Source: Geobacter sp. OR-1
Lineage (GTDB): Bacteria; Desulfobacterota; Desulfuromonadia; Geobacterales; DSM-12255
Direction: 5' to 3'
Assembly: GCF_000813145.1 (NCBI RefSeq)
Contig: NZ_BAZF01000003.1
Location: forward strand, 265,635 to 329,634
DNA: 64,000 nucleotides
A program made the translations under genes and the position numbers. Under the pieces are notes generated by a model that was not told the DNA's origin, did no database searches, and worked only from the letters and a program-made list of their open reading frames with translations. Positions 44,590 to 53,586 of the stretch are shown here, in pieces (the first letter of the stretch is position 1; each line of letters begins with the position of its first letter).

Positions 44590-45543
44590 GTGAGTCTTGC
44601 CCTTTATGCACCGATATCGATCGCATGCGTTATACCCGGCATCTTCCCGCAGGTTGCCTTGTATACGGAATCGCGTGGCAATTATGTCTTGTACAAGGAC
44701 GAGACACGCCCTTTTACCGATGAGGACAGCGACCGGCTGCTTAACAACAATATCTCCACCATGTATGTCAGAACCGGGGACTTTGATGTGGTTTCCCGCT
44801 TCGCGGAGGAGAACCTGTCTCAGATTCTCCAGAGAGAGGATGTGGATCATGAGTCGAAATGTGATGCCCTCTGTCAAACCAGTTCGTCATATCTGAACGA
44901 TATCTTCTCGGACCCGGAAAAATCGCAGGATGCGGCGCGCTGCCAAAAGCTGACAGGACATCTGGCCAAACACATCTCGGAAAATAAGAGCATCGCAAGC
45001 CTGTTCGAGAAAATGAGCATCTCCTCCCCTTTTGCCGTCAAACACTCGATGCAGGTCGCAGCCATATCGATGCTGGCATGGTCGAAGCTCTTTCCGGAAC
45101 AGTATGATTTGCTGGTGGATGTCGGTGTCGCCAGCATGCTGCACGATATCGGCATGTGCCTTATAATGCCCAATCTGTCGGAGGAGAAAGACTACTGGAC
45201 CACACCCTCAGTCGATGAAATCAAGCGTCACCCAATTGAGGGCTATGTTTTTTTGAGGAAACACGGCCAGTACAGCGATCTAGTGCTGGATGCGGTGCGC
45301 CATCACCATGAGAGATATTTTGGCGGCGGATACCCTGGCGGGCTGAAAGGGGACGAAATCAGGATCACCACCCAGGTGGTAGGCTTGGCGGATATGTACT
45401 GTACGCTTGTTGTCGACCGGCCAACCCGCAAAGCGTCCACTCCGGAAGAGGCATTGGCGATTATTAACGATGAGACCCATAAATGTTTCTCCACCCTTCT
45501 GTTTACCGCATTCAAATCGATAATCATGGAACAGCTGGGGTAG
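44590..45543 (+). CDS. HD-GYP domain protein (predicted c-di-GMP phosphodiesterase)
   Basis: 317 residues from GTG 44590, with GGAGG six bases upstream; longer frames to 44401 lack a ribosome site. The N-terminal ~130 residues have no clear family. The HD-GYP core has SMLHDIGMCLIMP (HD pair), KRHPIEGYVFLR, AVRHHHERYFGGGYPGGL (the GYP motif) and VGLADMYCTLVVDRPTR. It probably hydrolyses c-di-GMP. It is divergent from the glutamate dehydrogenase, and the methyltransferase follows after 39 bases. Confidence 0.88.
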   Translation: MSLALYAPISIACVIPGIFPQVALYTESRGNYVLYKDETRPFTDEDSDRLLNNNISTMYVRTGDFDVVSRFAEENLSQILQREDVDHESKCDALCQTSSSYLNDIFSDPEKSQDAARCQKLTGHLAKHISENKSIASLFEKMSISSPFAVKHSMQVAAISMLAWSKLFPEQYDLLVDVGVASMLHDIGMCLIMPNLSEEKDYWTTPSVDEIKRHPIEGYVFLRKHGQYSDLVLDAVRHHHERYFGGGYPGGLKGDEIRITTQVVGLADMYCTLVVDRPTRKASTPEEALAIINDETHKCFSTLLFTAFKSIIMEQLG

Positions 45544-45582
45544 TTCCGCGGCACAATTATTTCCCGAGATTTAACACCAGCC

Positions 45583-46650
45583 ATGAAAATTCTCCCTTCC
45601 GACAACTCGTACCGTACCTTCTGTGAGCTGACCAGCGGTTACCGGATGTTCTGCGTCGTGGCTGAGGCAGTTCGCTTGGGGATCATCGACCGGTTGGAAG
45701 AAGGAAGCGCTACATCCTTGGAACTGCTGGCCGCGACTAACTTGCAGCCTGAGGAGGGAGAGCGTTTTATCGCCCTGCTGGTGAGTACCGGGCTTCTGGA
45801 ACAGTGCGACGGACTGCTGCACCTTTCGCTGTTCAGCCGGACCTTTCTCAGCCGGTCGAGCGCCACCAGCCAGCGTCAGGTGCTGGTGTTCGAGCCGCTG
45901 TTGATGGAAAACTGGCACAGGCTTGGGACTGTTCTTCATGAGGGGCAGGGGGCGCTGATCCGGGAGCATCCGCCGGATGAATGCCGGGAGCGGCTGCAGC
46001 TCTTTCAGCAGGCCATGACCGAGGCTGCCGTGGTTCGTTCCCGTGAGTTGTGGGATGCAGTAACCCGGCTCCCGGAAAGCGGCACCATCATCGATATCGG
46101 CGCCGGGGAAGGCACCTATCTGCGCGAGTTCCTAGGCCGCAACCCGCTGTGGCAGGGGATCGCCTGTGACCTCGCCGACGTCTGCAGCCGCGCTGCATCC
46201 GGTTGTATCCCGGATAACCTGAGCTATTATCCCTGCAACATCATCGACCTGGAGGAGCTGTCCGCGTTTGTCTCCGGGTATCGGGCCAAAGCCGATATCC
46301 TCCTGTTCTCCAATATCTGCCACTGTTACAGCGCTGCCGAAAATGCGGCTCTCCTGGAGCAGGCCACTGCGTTGCTGGCGGATGACGGGTTGCTGATTGT
46401 TCACGACTTCTATCGGGACGCCAACAGTTTCGGCGCGCTGTACGACCTACACATGCTGGTCAATACCTGGAACGGCCGCAGTTACAGCATTGACGAAATC
46501 AAGGACATGCTGCAGAAGGCCGGGCTCAGACATAACACGGTCTTCGAACTCCCCTCTTTTTCTCTGGCACTGGTCGCCAGTCGCCGCACCCCTTATCAGG
46601 CGGCGTCATTAGCGTTGAAAACTTCCTCGACCATCGATAACGGATTGTAA
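45583..46650 (+). CDS. SAM-dependent O-methyltransferase-like protein
   Basis: 355 residues. An N-terminal helical winged region (GYRMFCVVAEAVRLGIIDRL ... TGLLEQCDGLLHLSLFS) resembles the dimerisation domain of acetylserotonin-type O-methyltransferases. The SAM motif is TIIDIGAGEGTYLREFL, followed by YYPCNIIDLEEL and LLFSNICHCYSAAEN. The late LLIVHDFYRDANSFGAL resembles the motif region of the same family. The substrate is unknown. It converges on gspN with only five bases between stops. Confidence 0.8.
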   Translation: MKILPSDNSYRTFCELTSGYRMFCVVAEAVRLGIIDRLEEGSATSLELLAATNLQPEEGERFIALLVSTGLLEQCDGLLHLSLFSRTFLSRSSATSQRQVLVFEPLLMENWHRLGTVLHEGQGALIREHPPDECRERLQLFQQAMTEAAVVRSRELWDAVTRLPESGTIIDIGAGEGTYLREFLGRNPLWQGIACDLADVCSRAASGCIPDNLSYYPCNIIDLEELSAFVSGYRAKADILLFSNICHCYSAAENAALLEQATALLADDGLLIVHDFYRDANSFGALYDLHMLVNTWNGRSYSIDEIKDMLQKAGLRHNTVFELPSFSLALVASRRTPYQAASLALKTSSTIDNGL

Positions 46651-46655
46651 ATAAA

Positions 46656-47501
46656 CTATTGAAGCAGCGGTGAGCCGAGGGTGCCGCGGATCGGCAGCAG
46701 GTAATTCCCGGGGGATACGGTGTATTTTGCGAGCAGGAGGAAGATGAACTTCTGACTTTCCAGGAACGCGGGTTTGGGCATCAGTTCCAGTTTCAGGTCG
46801 ATGGGGGTGTCGGCGAGGGAGCCGCTTGCCGGCATGCTGCCGCTCAAACGGACATAGAGCCCTTCTCCCTGGAGGGTAACGCTTTCGAGCAGAGTCTTGC
46901 CACCGCTGATCCGGAGCATCCCCTGCAGGGTCCGGTATGACGCATCCGGGAGCGGAGTCCCGCTAATGCTCACCCCCTTCAGGTCGAGATTGCTGGCTTC
47001 AAGCTGCAAAGAGCCCTTGGCGTTCTGTCCTTTACCCTGCAGATCCCCCTTTATCCGCAGCTCCCCCTTGGCCTGCGCGCCGGCAACAGTACGGAAAAAC
47101 GGGATATCTTCCAGCCGGATGTTTCGACAGGAGAAGTCGGTGCGCCTTTTCCGGGTCAGTTCCGTCTCCATCTCGATGGTCCCCTTGCCGATTGTCCCGG
47201 TGCAGGAAAAGACCATCCGTGCTCCGAACAGCGGCAGCAGCCGGAGCCGCAGGGTGAACCGGTCGAAGGTGAGGACCTCGCCGGACTGGCTTGCCAGCGA
47301 CACCCCCTTGGCGCTGACCCCGAGCGGAAACGCCTTGCCGAAGGAGGTTGCAGAGAGCTTCAGCCCGTGCGGAGCCATGACGCGGTTCGCCAGCCGCTGC
47401 AGTTCGGTGCTGGGCACGAACATGACGGTCAGGTACAGAAAGAGCACAAGGCCGGCGCCGGTTGCCGCAACGATCTTGAGCCAGCAGGGGAGTCGCCTCA
47501 T
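46656..47501 (-). CDS. gspN: Type II secretion system protein GspN
   Basis: 281 residues. An N-terminal membrane helix (LKIVAATGAGLVLFLYLTVMFV) is followed by a mainly beta periplasmic domain with GQ/GK-rich repeats (ELRIKGDLQGKGQNAKGSLQLE). It belongs to the GspN/AsmA-related group found only in some T2SS. It ends the gspC-N operon and overlaps gspM by ATGA. Sequence is poorly conserved; the call relies on position as well as fold features. Confidence 0.8.
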   Translation of the reverse strand: MRRLPCWLKIVAATGAGLVLFLYLTVMFVPSTELQRLANRVMAPHGLKLSATSFGKAFPLGVSAKGVSLASQSGEVLTFDRFTLRLRLLPLFGARMVFSCTGTIGKGTIEMETELTRKRRTDFSCRNIRLEDIPFFRTVAGAQAKGELRIKGDLQGKGQNAKGSLQLEASNLDLKGVSISGTPLPDASYRTLQGMLRISGGKTLLESVTLQGEGLYVRLSGSMPASGSLADTPIDLKLELMPKPAFLESQKFIFLLLAKYTVSPGNYLLPIRGTLGSPLLQ

Positions 47502-48040
47502 TTCTGCGCCGGACCCTTCCTTAGGGCGACCGTCAAGGCGAGATCAAGCCGCGCCGGGTCGTCGAACCTGGTCTTGATCAGCGCCCTTCTCACCGCGACC
47601 GGCTTGCCGCCGTATTCAAGCCGGTAAAGAAGGTTGACCGCCTCGTTCGGCGTTAGCGCATCGATCCTGATCTCCGCAATCTCTTCCTGAACCCCGGCCC
47701 GCTCCTCTGATTTCAAAGGTTTGACCTGGAGGGCCTTCCCTTTGATACCGATATCTTCGACCAGTTTGGCGGGCGAATCGTCGGGACGCAGGGACGCCTG
47801 AAGGTTGGCGGACCGCTGGGCAGCCGAGGCCGCTTCCCGATACCGCTGCCTGAGGACGATCAGGTCAGCGATATCCGCCTCCTTGGCGCTTCTCTGCCGC
47901 TCCATCTTAGTGATTTGATCCCTGGCAAACGAATAGAGCAGGGCAATTGCCAGGAGGATGGCCAGGCCGATTCCGATGCGGAGCCGGGTCCGGGGATCGA
48001 GTTCGTTGAAGCGGGCAACGAGATGCTTGATAACGTTCAT
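47498..48040 (-). CDS. gspM: Type II secretion system protein GspM
   Basis: 180 residues. It has one N-terminal membrane helix (LRIGIGLAILLAIALLYSFA), then a coiled coil (DQITKMERQRSAKEADIADL) and a small ferredoxin-like periplasmic domain. GspM pairs with GspL in the inner-membrane platform. It shares its single-base boundary with gspL (stop/start at 48040). Confidence 0.85.
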   Translation of the reverse strand: MNVIKHLVARFNELDPRTRLRIGIGLAILLAIALLYSFARDQITKMERQRSAKEADIADLIVLRQRYREAASAAQRSANLQASLRPDDSPAKLVEDIGIKGKALQVKPLKSEERAGVQEEIAEIRIDALTPNEAVNLLYRLEYGGKPVAVRRALIKTRFDDPARLDLALTVALRKGPAQK

Positions 48041-49311
48041 CAGTTCCCCTCCTTCACGCTGCCGCGGAATACGAACGACACCGAACCGTCGCTCTTCGAT
48101 TTGATTTCCGATATCTCCGCTGTCGCAAGCACTTTGGCGGCGCGGCTCTTGAAGTCGTTGCCCGATTTCGCGTCCCCCTTGAGACGGATGTTCGCCCCTT
48201 CGATCTCAGTCTCATAGAACCCGGAAACATCGTCTCCTTTGAGTTCTGCGAGTTTCCTGAGGATGGGGAGCACCCGCTGGGAAGATCCGGTTCCGGACAG
48301 GCGCTTGATCTCTGAGCGCACCTCGCCGACGGCATCCCGCGGCTTTTGCCTGGCGGGGAAAATCTCGCGGTATATGGCGCCTATGGAGGCGTCAAGCGAA
48401 GCGATGTCACGGCGTACCAGGAAATACCTCAATCCGGTTTCGCTAAAGATCAGCAGCAGCAGAACCGCTGCCAGGATGGCGGTTAGGCGAAGCCGGCGAA
48501 GATTTTTTTCCTGGCCGGCGGTATAGGCCAGGGAGCCGCTCCGGAAATTCACGACCGTTCCCTCGACGCATGCCTTTGCCACTGCATAAGCCCCGGCAAT
48601 GTCGCCGGCGGCCGCAGTATCATTGCCAAAGGCATCCATGATCTCGGCTGCCGGAATATCGCCCGGCTTCGATGCCGCTCCGATCCGGACGATAGCGGCG
48701 ACGGTTTCGTTACGCGACAGCTCAAAGGCCGAGATTGTTCGGGCAAATTCCCGTTCTCCGTGCCCGGCAGGAAGAGCCCTGACCAGTTGGGGGCCGGCAG
48801 TAGTCCCGATCATAAGGGCATTGCCGTCGGTGACCGCTGAAGGAGCTTCGGTGCCGGCCGGGAGGAGATAGTTCCAGTGGAGCGCCGAGCAAGTCACAAT
48901 CTCCGGCTCGATCCCGGCAACGGCCAGTTCCTCGATCAGCGAGGCAACGCCGCTTGTGCGGCACCAGGCGGCCAGCAGCGAATCCCCTCCCAGCGGCAGG
49001 CCGTCGAAGGCCATCTCTTCTGACTGGACCGCCATCTCCCCGGCAAGTTCCAGCGGCAGGATCTCTCTGAGATTCCGGCGGTCCGTGATCGGGAGCGAGA
49101 GCAGGCGGGAGTGGACCAGTGCCGGAGGTATGGAAAGGATTACCTTTTCTCCCCCGTCAGAATGATCGAGCCCGCTGAGCAGTTCCCGGTAGCCTCCGGA
49201 CTCCGAAAGTGTCCGCCGGACCCCCTGGAGAAAAGCGAGGGATTTGCGCTTTGCCGAGAACCGGGCTGCGACAACATCTGCCCCGGTAAGATGAATAATA
49301 AGATAAGTCAT
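48040..49311 (-). CDS. gspL: Type II secretion system protein GspL
   Basis: 423 residues. The N-terminal ~280 residues form the cytoplasmic actin-like domain that docks the GspE ATPase (LTGADVVAARFSAKRKS; REILPLELAGEMAV). A membrane helix follows (LTAILAAVLLLLIFSETGL, ~282-300), then a periplasmic coiled coil and a small C-terminal domain. It is translated with gspK upstream and gspM downstream with overlapping boundaries. Confidence 0.88.
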   Translation of the reverse strand: MTYLIIHLTGADVVAARFSAKRKSLAFLQGVRRTLSESGGYRELLSGLDHSDGGEKVILSIPPALVHSRLLSLPITDRRNLREILPLELAGEMAVQSEEMAFDGLPLGGDSLLAAWCRTSGVASLIEELAVAGIEPEIVTCSALHWNYLLPAGTEAPSAVTDGNALMIGTTAGPQLVRALPAGHGEREFARTISAFELSRNETVAAIVRIGAASKPGDIPAAEIMDAFGNDTAAAGDIAGAYAVAKACVEGTVVNFRSGSLAYTAGQEKNLRRLRLTAILAAVLLLLIFSETGLRYFLVRRDIASLDASIGAIYREIFPARQKPRDAVGEVRSEIKRLSGTGSSQRVLPILRKLAELKGDDVSGFYETEIEGANIRLKGDAKSGNDFKSRAAKVLATAEISEIKSKSDGSVSFVFRGSVKEGN

Positions 49312-50246
49312 TAATATTCCCGCCAGTAGAGAAATTGAGGTGTTACACCGACAAGCCTGACTACCGCCTCGATCGTACGGCTGACATCCTGGACTCGCCC
49401 TTCGGAGCGGATCCGGTACACGTAACCTTTGACGCTGATGTTGGTCAGCAGCCCGGTGGCAATGGCCTCGAACCCTGATACCTTAGCCAGGTCAGCAGGA
49501 TTCTTGAACGGGGTAGAGGAGCGGTATTCCAGCACGCGACCGGCCAGATCCGCGGTTATTTGCTCGCTCAGGGCCGCAATGACCTCTTTGGAGGCAGTGT
49601 TGATGTTGATCGGCGCTGCCGGAGCGCTGGGGTTCTCCGGATAGACCGTTATGTATGGTCTGAGCGCCTCCAGGGGCTTTCCGGCAAAACCTTTCACCAG
49701 CGCCAGTTCTTCAACCGTGTCCAGAGGCCTGTTCTTTACGGCGTACGGTGTTGGTAGCGCGCCGTAATATGGGCTTTCCGCCCCGCCCGGATGCGGGTAG
49801 TCATTCAGGTCGATCCAGTCGGCCAGGGAATCGATCAGGTCCCCGCTACCATCGATCTTGAGGGAACGGATGAGGCGTTCTGCCACCCCGGCCATGAATC
49901 GTCCCTCCAGCTCTCCGTTGGGCGGGGCCACGTAATTGATATTCACCTTGCCGCTTTCATCCTCGATGACAAGCCGCAATTCCCCCCGCTCATCGGAAAG
50001 TTTCTGCGGTGTCGCCCACGGGTCGCTAAGCGAGCTGTATTGCTGATTGCGGAGGGTCAGCTGGAGCAGCGTCACTCCGCCGGTGATCCCGGATTCCGCC
50101 AACAGGCTCGCCTGTTGACCGGCCACAAAGGAGTGCCGGGACGATGTGTCCATAAAGATCTCGGCAGTGAACTCCGCAGTCAGCGCCACCAGCAGCGCAG
50201 TGACCAGCAGGGTAATGACGAGGGCGAACCCCTTTTCACCCCTCAT
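49311..50246 (-). CDS. gspK: Type II secretion minor pseudopilin GspK
   Basis: 311 residues. The pre-pilin segment is KGFALVITLLVTALLVALTAEF with a short basic leader. The large soluble domain has SGLTGVT-type, SDERGELRLVIEDESGKVNIN and a helix-hairpin-like GLxALSEQITADLAGRVLEY region typical of GspK. It caps the pseudopilus tip with GspI and GspJ, encoded immediately upstream. It overlaps both neighbours by a few bases. Confidence 0.9.
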   Translation of the reverse strand: MRGEKGFALVITLLVTALLVALTAEFTAEIFMDTSSRHSFVAGQQASLLAESGITGGVTLLQLTLRNQQYSSLSDPWATPQKLSDERGELRLVIEDESGKVNINYVAPPNGELEGRFMAGVAERLIRSLKIDGSGDLIDSLADWIDLNDYPHPGGAESPYYGALPTPYAVKNRPLDTVEELALVKGFAGKPLEALRPYITVYPENPSAPAAPININTASKEVIAALSEQITADLAGRVLEYRSSTPFKNPADLAKVSGFEAIATGLLTNISVKGYVYRIRSEGRVQDVSRTIEAVVRLVGVTPQFLYWREY

Positions 50247-50896
50247 GGCGCAGCCATACGCAGCGATGCTATGGTCGAATAATCTACGGTCCGGGAACCT
50301 TCCCGCACCCGGAGCGTCACGCGGACCGCGGTGGGTAGCTTGCCGTTAATGGCGGTATCCCAGCTCTTGACCCATTTGGACCCGTCGGTGGAACATTCCA
50401 CCAGGAACCCTTCGATCTTTTCGATCTGCGGGTACGGCACCGGTTTCGAGCTTTTGTACAGGTCCAGAGCGGAACGGTTCAGAGAGAGCTCCTCACCTTT
50501 GGCCACAGTGGTGTATTCTACGGCGAGCTGATCCGAAACCGGCACCCCTCCGGCGATCGGCGCTGCGATGGTTGCAAAGACCAGCCGCGAGGCCGGTTTG
50601 CCGAACTGGTCGCGATCCTCGACGACGAAGGGTGTCGCCGGGTCGCCGGCCCGGTACCAGCTTGCGGATAGCTCCCGTCTCAGGAGATCGAGGGTCTCGC
50701 GGATCTCGCGGCGCTGGTCCATTCCCGCAATAGTGGTCTCTTTACCCCGTAACAGCGTGAAGTAACTCCCATAGAGCGCCGCAGCGATCACTGCCAGCAG
50801 GGCCAGGGCAATCAGCACTTCGAGCAGGGTGAAACCGCCGCTGGTCCTGTCCGGTTCGTGACAGCTCTGGCGATGGATCTTGCGCAGCGCCGTCAT
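50243..50896 (-). CDS. gspJ: Type II secretion minor pseudopilin GspJ
   Basis: 217 residues. The prepilin peptidase site precedes FTLLEVLIALALLAVIAAAL, with the GspJ-like YFTLLRGKETTIAGMDQRREIRETLDLLRRELSASWY segments after it. It carries a ~20-residue basic leader before the cleavage Gly. It is part of the pseudopilus tip. The start and stop share bases with gspI and gspK. Confidence 0.9.
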   Translation of the reverse strand: MTALRKIHRQSCHEPDRTSGGFTLLEVLIALALLAVIAAALYGSYFTLLRGKETTIAGMDQRREIRETLDLLRRELSASWYRAGDPATPFVVEDRDQFGKPASRLVFATIAAPIAGGVPVSDQLAVEYTTVAKGEELSLNRSALDLYKSSKPVPYPQIEKIEGFLVECSTDGSKWVKSWDTAINGKLPTAVRVTLRVREGSRTVDYSTIASLRMAAP

Positions 50897-51234
50897 TAGA
50901 CCTTTCCCCGGTAGTGCGTCAGTTTGAGACTGTTCTTGCGCTTATTCCAGAAAACGGTCAGGTTCAGGCTCTCCACTTCGGGCCAGGGGGATGGCTCGGT
51001 GGCCAACTCCCATTCGATCTCGGGCCAGGCCGGGGCAAAGGTTCCCTGACCGGCCTTTTCGTTGCGCAACCGGCTCTCGTCGATCTTGCTCCTTGCCAGG
51101 AGCATGGCGACGGTCTCTTCTCGATCACGGTTGGCAATGTCCAGGTGGTAGCCGAACGAGGAGATGACGGTCACGAGCACTCCGGCAATTATTGCCAGGG
51201 CCACCATGACCTCAAGAAGAGAGAACCCCCTCAA
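50896..51234 (-). CDS. gspI: Type II secretion minor pseudopilin GspI
   Basis: 112 residues beginning MRGFSLLEVMVALAIIAGVL, a minimal leader and N-methylation motif. The soluble part (LLARSKIDESRLRN, GTFAPAWPEIEWE) matches small GspI proteins. It forms the tip complex with GspJ and GspK. It overlaps gspH by ATGA and touches gspJ. Confidence 0.9.
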   Translation of the reverse strand: MRGFSLLEVMVALAIIAGVLVTVISSFGYHLDIANRDREETVAMLLARSKIDESRLRNEKAGQGTFAPAWPEIEWELATEPSPWPEVESLNLTVFWNKRKNSLKLTHYRGKV

Positions 51235-51737
51235 GGAGTGACCTCCCGGTACCCTTCCTCCACCGTGACCCGGCCGCCGTACGGAAAGGCGATGACGGTC
51301 ATCTGCTTTCCCCCGGACTCTTTAAGATGGATGGTCGTAATTTCGGCAACGCCGGCCGCGCCGATATCGACAGCCACCTCACCGCTGTTGACTTTCCCGA
51401 GCCTGGGAACTTCGACATCGGTGACAGTGACCCGGTCGGCGAGTATCTGCTTGTTCAGGAACGGGTCTTTCGGACTGGTCTCGGTGCCGCCGGGAGGGAG
51501 GGTGGTTATGGTGATCTTACCCTCGCCCGGGAAAAAGCGGAGGCGGTGCGCGATCCGGTTGACCGTTACCTGGTCTCTGACATAGCGAATGGTTGAAGCC
51601 AGTGTGCGGGCGGATTTCTTAAGCGCCGCGCCGCTGGTGTCGGGCAGTCTTGGCAGCACCAGGAGTACGGTCATGGCGATGATTACCAGCACAACTGCCA
51701 TCTCGATCAGGGTGAAGCCGCCTTGACCGTGCTTCAT
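51231..51737 (-). CDS. gspH: Type II secretion pseudopilin GspH
   Basis: 168 residues from the ATG at 51737; a TTG at 51749 is an alternative. The prepilin segment is GGFTLIEMAVVLVIIAMTVL, and an ARTLASTIRYVRDQVTVNR helix follows as in GspH. The beta-rich C-terminal part ends FPYGGRVTVEEGYREVTP. It lies 143 bases after gspG; that gap holds no further gene. Confidence 0.9.
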   Translation of the reverse strand: MKHGQGGFTLIEMAVVLVIIAMTVLLVLPRLPDTSGAALKKSARTLASTIRYVRDQVTVNRIAHRLRFFPGEGKITITTLPPGGTETSPKDPFLNKQILADRVTVTDVEVPRLGKVNSGEVAVDIGAAGVAEITTIHLKESGGKQMTVIAFPYGGRVTVEEGYREVTP

Positions 51738-51879
51738 GACAAAAGGCAACCGTATGGTTCAGGAATGAACCTTTTGCCGGAGATCGAGGCAATCGATCCA
51801 CTCCGTGGCAGCGAACCGGAAACTGCGCCGCACCAGGGATGATAAAGTGTTACGCAGATATCGTGCAAAAGGGACATTC

Positions 51880-52323
51880 CTACTGGAGGTTCCAGTTGCA
51901 GATGTCGCTGTTCTTCCCTTCGCCCCCTTTGACACCGTCGCCGCCAAAGGAACAGATATCGTAGTCGCCGTGCTCACCGGGGGAGAGGTAGACATATTCG
52001 TTCCCCCATGGATCCTTGGGCACCTTTTTGCTCTCCAGGTATCCCCCTTCCTTGTAGTTCTTGGGGACAACGCCGGTGGTCGGGAGGGCAACAAGGGCGT
52101 TGAGTCCCTGCTCAGTAGAGGGGTAGGAGCCGGTATCCATCTTGTAGAGCTTGAGCGCGGTTTCCATGTTCTTGATCTGGACCTTGGTATCGGTGATCTT
52201 GGCGTCATCGGTTCTGCCGATAAGCTTGGGGCCAACCAGTGCTGCCAAGAGCGCCAGGATAACGATGACCACCATTATTTCGATCAGGGTGAAGCCGCGA
52301 TTGTTAAGGCTGCGATTCCGCAT
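51880..52323 (-). CDS. gspG: Type II secretion major pseudopilin GspG
   Basis: 147 residues from the ATG at 52323, with AGGAGG eight bases upstream. Prepilin motif NRGFTLIEIMVVIVILALLA. Major-pseudopilin hallmarks follow: ALKLYKMDTGSYPSTEQGL, and the calcium-site loop near SFGGDGVKGGEGKNSDI. It builds the pseudopilus that pushes substrates through GspD. It is the first pseudopilin after gspF. Confidence 0.95.
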   Translation of the reverse strand: MRNRSLNNRGFTLIEIMVVIVILALLAALVGPKLIGRTDDAKITDTKVQIKNMETALKLYKMDTGSYPSTEQGLNALVALPTTGVVPKNYKEGGYLESKKVPKDPWGNEYVYLSPGEHGDYDICSFGGDGVKGGEGKNSDICNWNLQ

Positions 52324-52373
52324 ATGATGATCCTCCTGTTTCGGTTCCGTTACTGAATTCATGGCGAAGATAT

Positions 52374-53586
52374 CTACTTTATGAGCTGGTTGAGCTGGAA
52401 TATCGGCAGCAACACCGCCACAACGACGGTGCCGACCGCGAGCCCCATCCCAAGTACGAGCAGCGGCTCCAGCAGGGCCATGCCGCGGGTGACCGAGGTC
52501 TCGAACTCCTTTTCAAAGGCGCTGCCGGCCCGGTTCAGCATCTGCTCCAGCTCGCCCCCGCGCTCGCCGACGGCGATCATGTGGATCAGGAGCGGGGGGA
52601 ACAGCGGGCTTTGCGCCAGAGAAGAAGAAAGGCGACCCCCCCTCGATGATATCAGCCTTGACCTTGTCCAACGCCTCGCGGAAAGCGCGGTTGGCTACCA
52701 CTTCGCCGGCGATCTCCAGGGCCCTGATGACCGGGACGCCGCTGGAAAGCAACAGGGACAGCACCCGGCCGAATCTGGCCAGGGCCAGCTTGCGGAGCAG
52801 GGAACCGACCAGCGGCAGTTTCAGCCAGAAATGATCGAGCCATCTCCTGAAACCGGGTTTCCCCCGCATCCGGTCGAATCCGATTGCCGCGGCACAGGCG
52901 GCAATGACCAGGGTCCACCACCATTTCTGCATGAAATGGCTTACCACGAGCAGAATGATTGTGATCAGCGGCAGGGTGGCCCGGTTTTGTTCAAAGACCA
53001 TGACTATTTTCGGCACGACAAAGGCGAGCAGGAAGAGCATCACCCCGCTTCCCACTACGGTCATGAGCATCGGGTAGGCAAGGGCAGTCGCCACCCGGCT
53101 TCTGATCGTGGCTTGATCCTCAAGGAAGTCGGCCAGCCGGTCCAGGACCTTTTCCAGTGCGCCGCTCGCCTCGCCTGCCGCAACCATGGCGATATAGCTG
53201 TCGCTGAACACATGGGATTCGGCTCCCAGCGCCTTTGCCAGACCGCTCCCTTCCTTGATCCGCTCTTTCAAGCGGCCGAAGATGTCGCGCAGCGGCCCTG
53301 GCCGCTCCTGTTCGTGGAGCGCCGCAATTGCCTCGTAAACAGGAACCGATGAGGCCAGGAGTGTGGCCAGTCTGCGGGTCGCCAGCGCCAGTTCCGGCTG
53401 GGGCACCCCTTTGCGGGCCCGCCAGCGGGAGCTGCCGGCAGGGATATCTTCCACCGGGACGATCTCTTTGGCGAACAGCCCCTCGTTTTTCAGACGGAGG
53501 CGCGCCTCGCGGGGGGTGTCGGCCTCAATGGTCCCGGCCTTGGCGGCACCTCCGGCCTTATATGCATTATACCGGTAGATCGGCAT
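52374..53586 (-). CDS. gspF: Type II secretion inner-membrane protein GspF (frameshifted)
   Basis: Starts MPIYRYNAYKAGG at 53586. The first frame holds two-thirds of the protein with helices such as YPMLMTVVGSGVMLFLLAFV. The last part (MIAVGERGGELEQMLNRAG ... LFLPIFQLNQLIK-type end at 52374) is in another frame. Reading the G7 run (C7 on plus, 52636-52642) as six restores VKADIIEGGRLSSSLAQS and one ~400-residue protein. GspF anchors the platform and contacts GspE and GspL. Its start lies within the last 20 bases of gspE. Confidence 0.88.
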
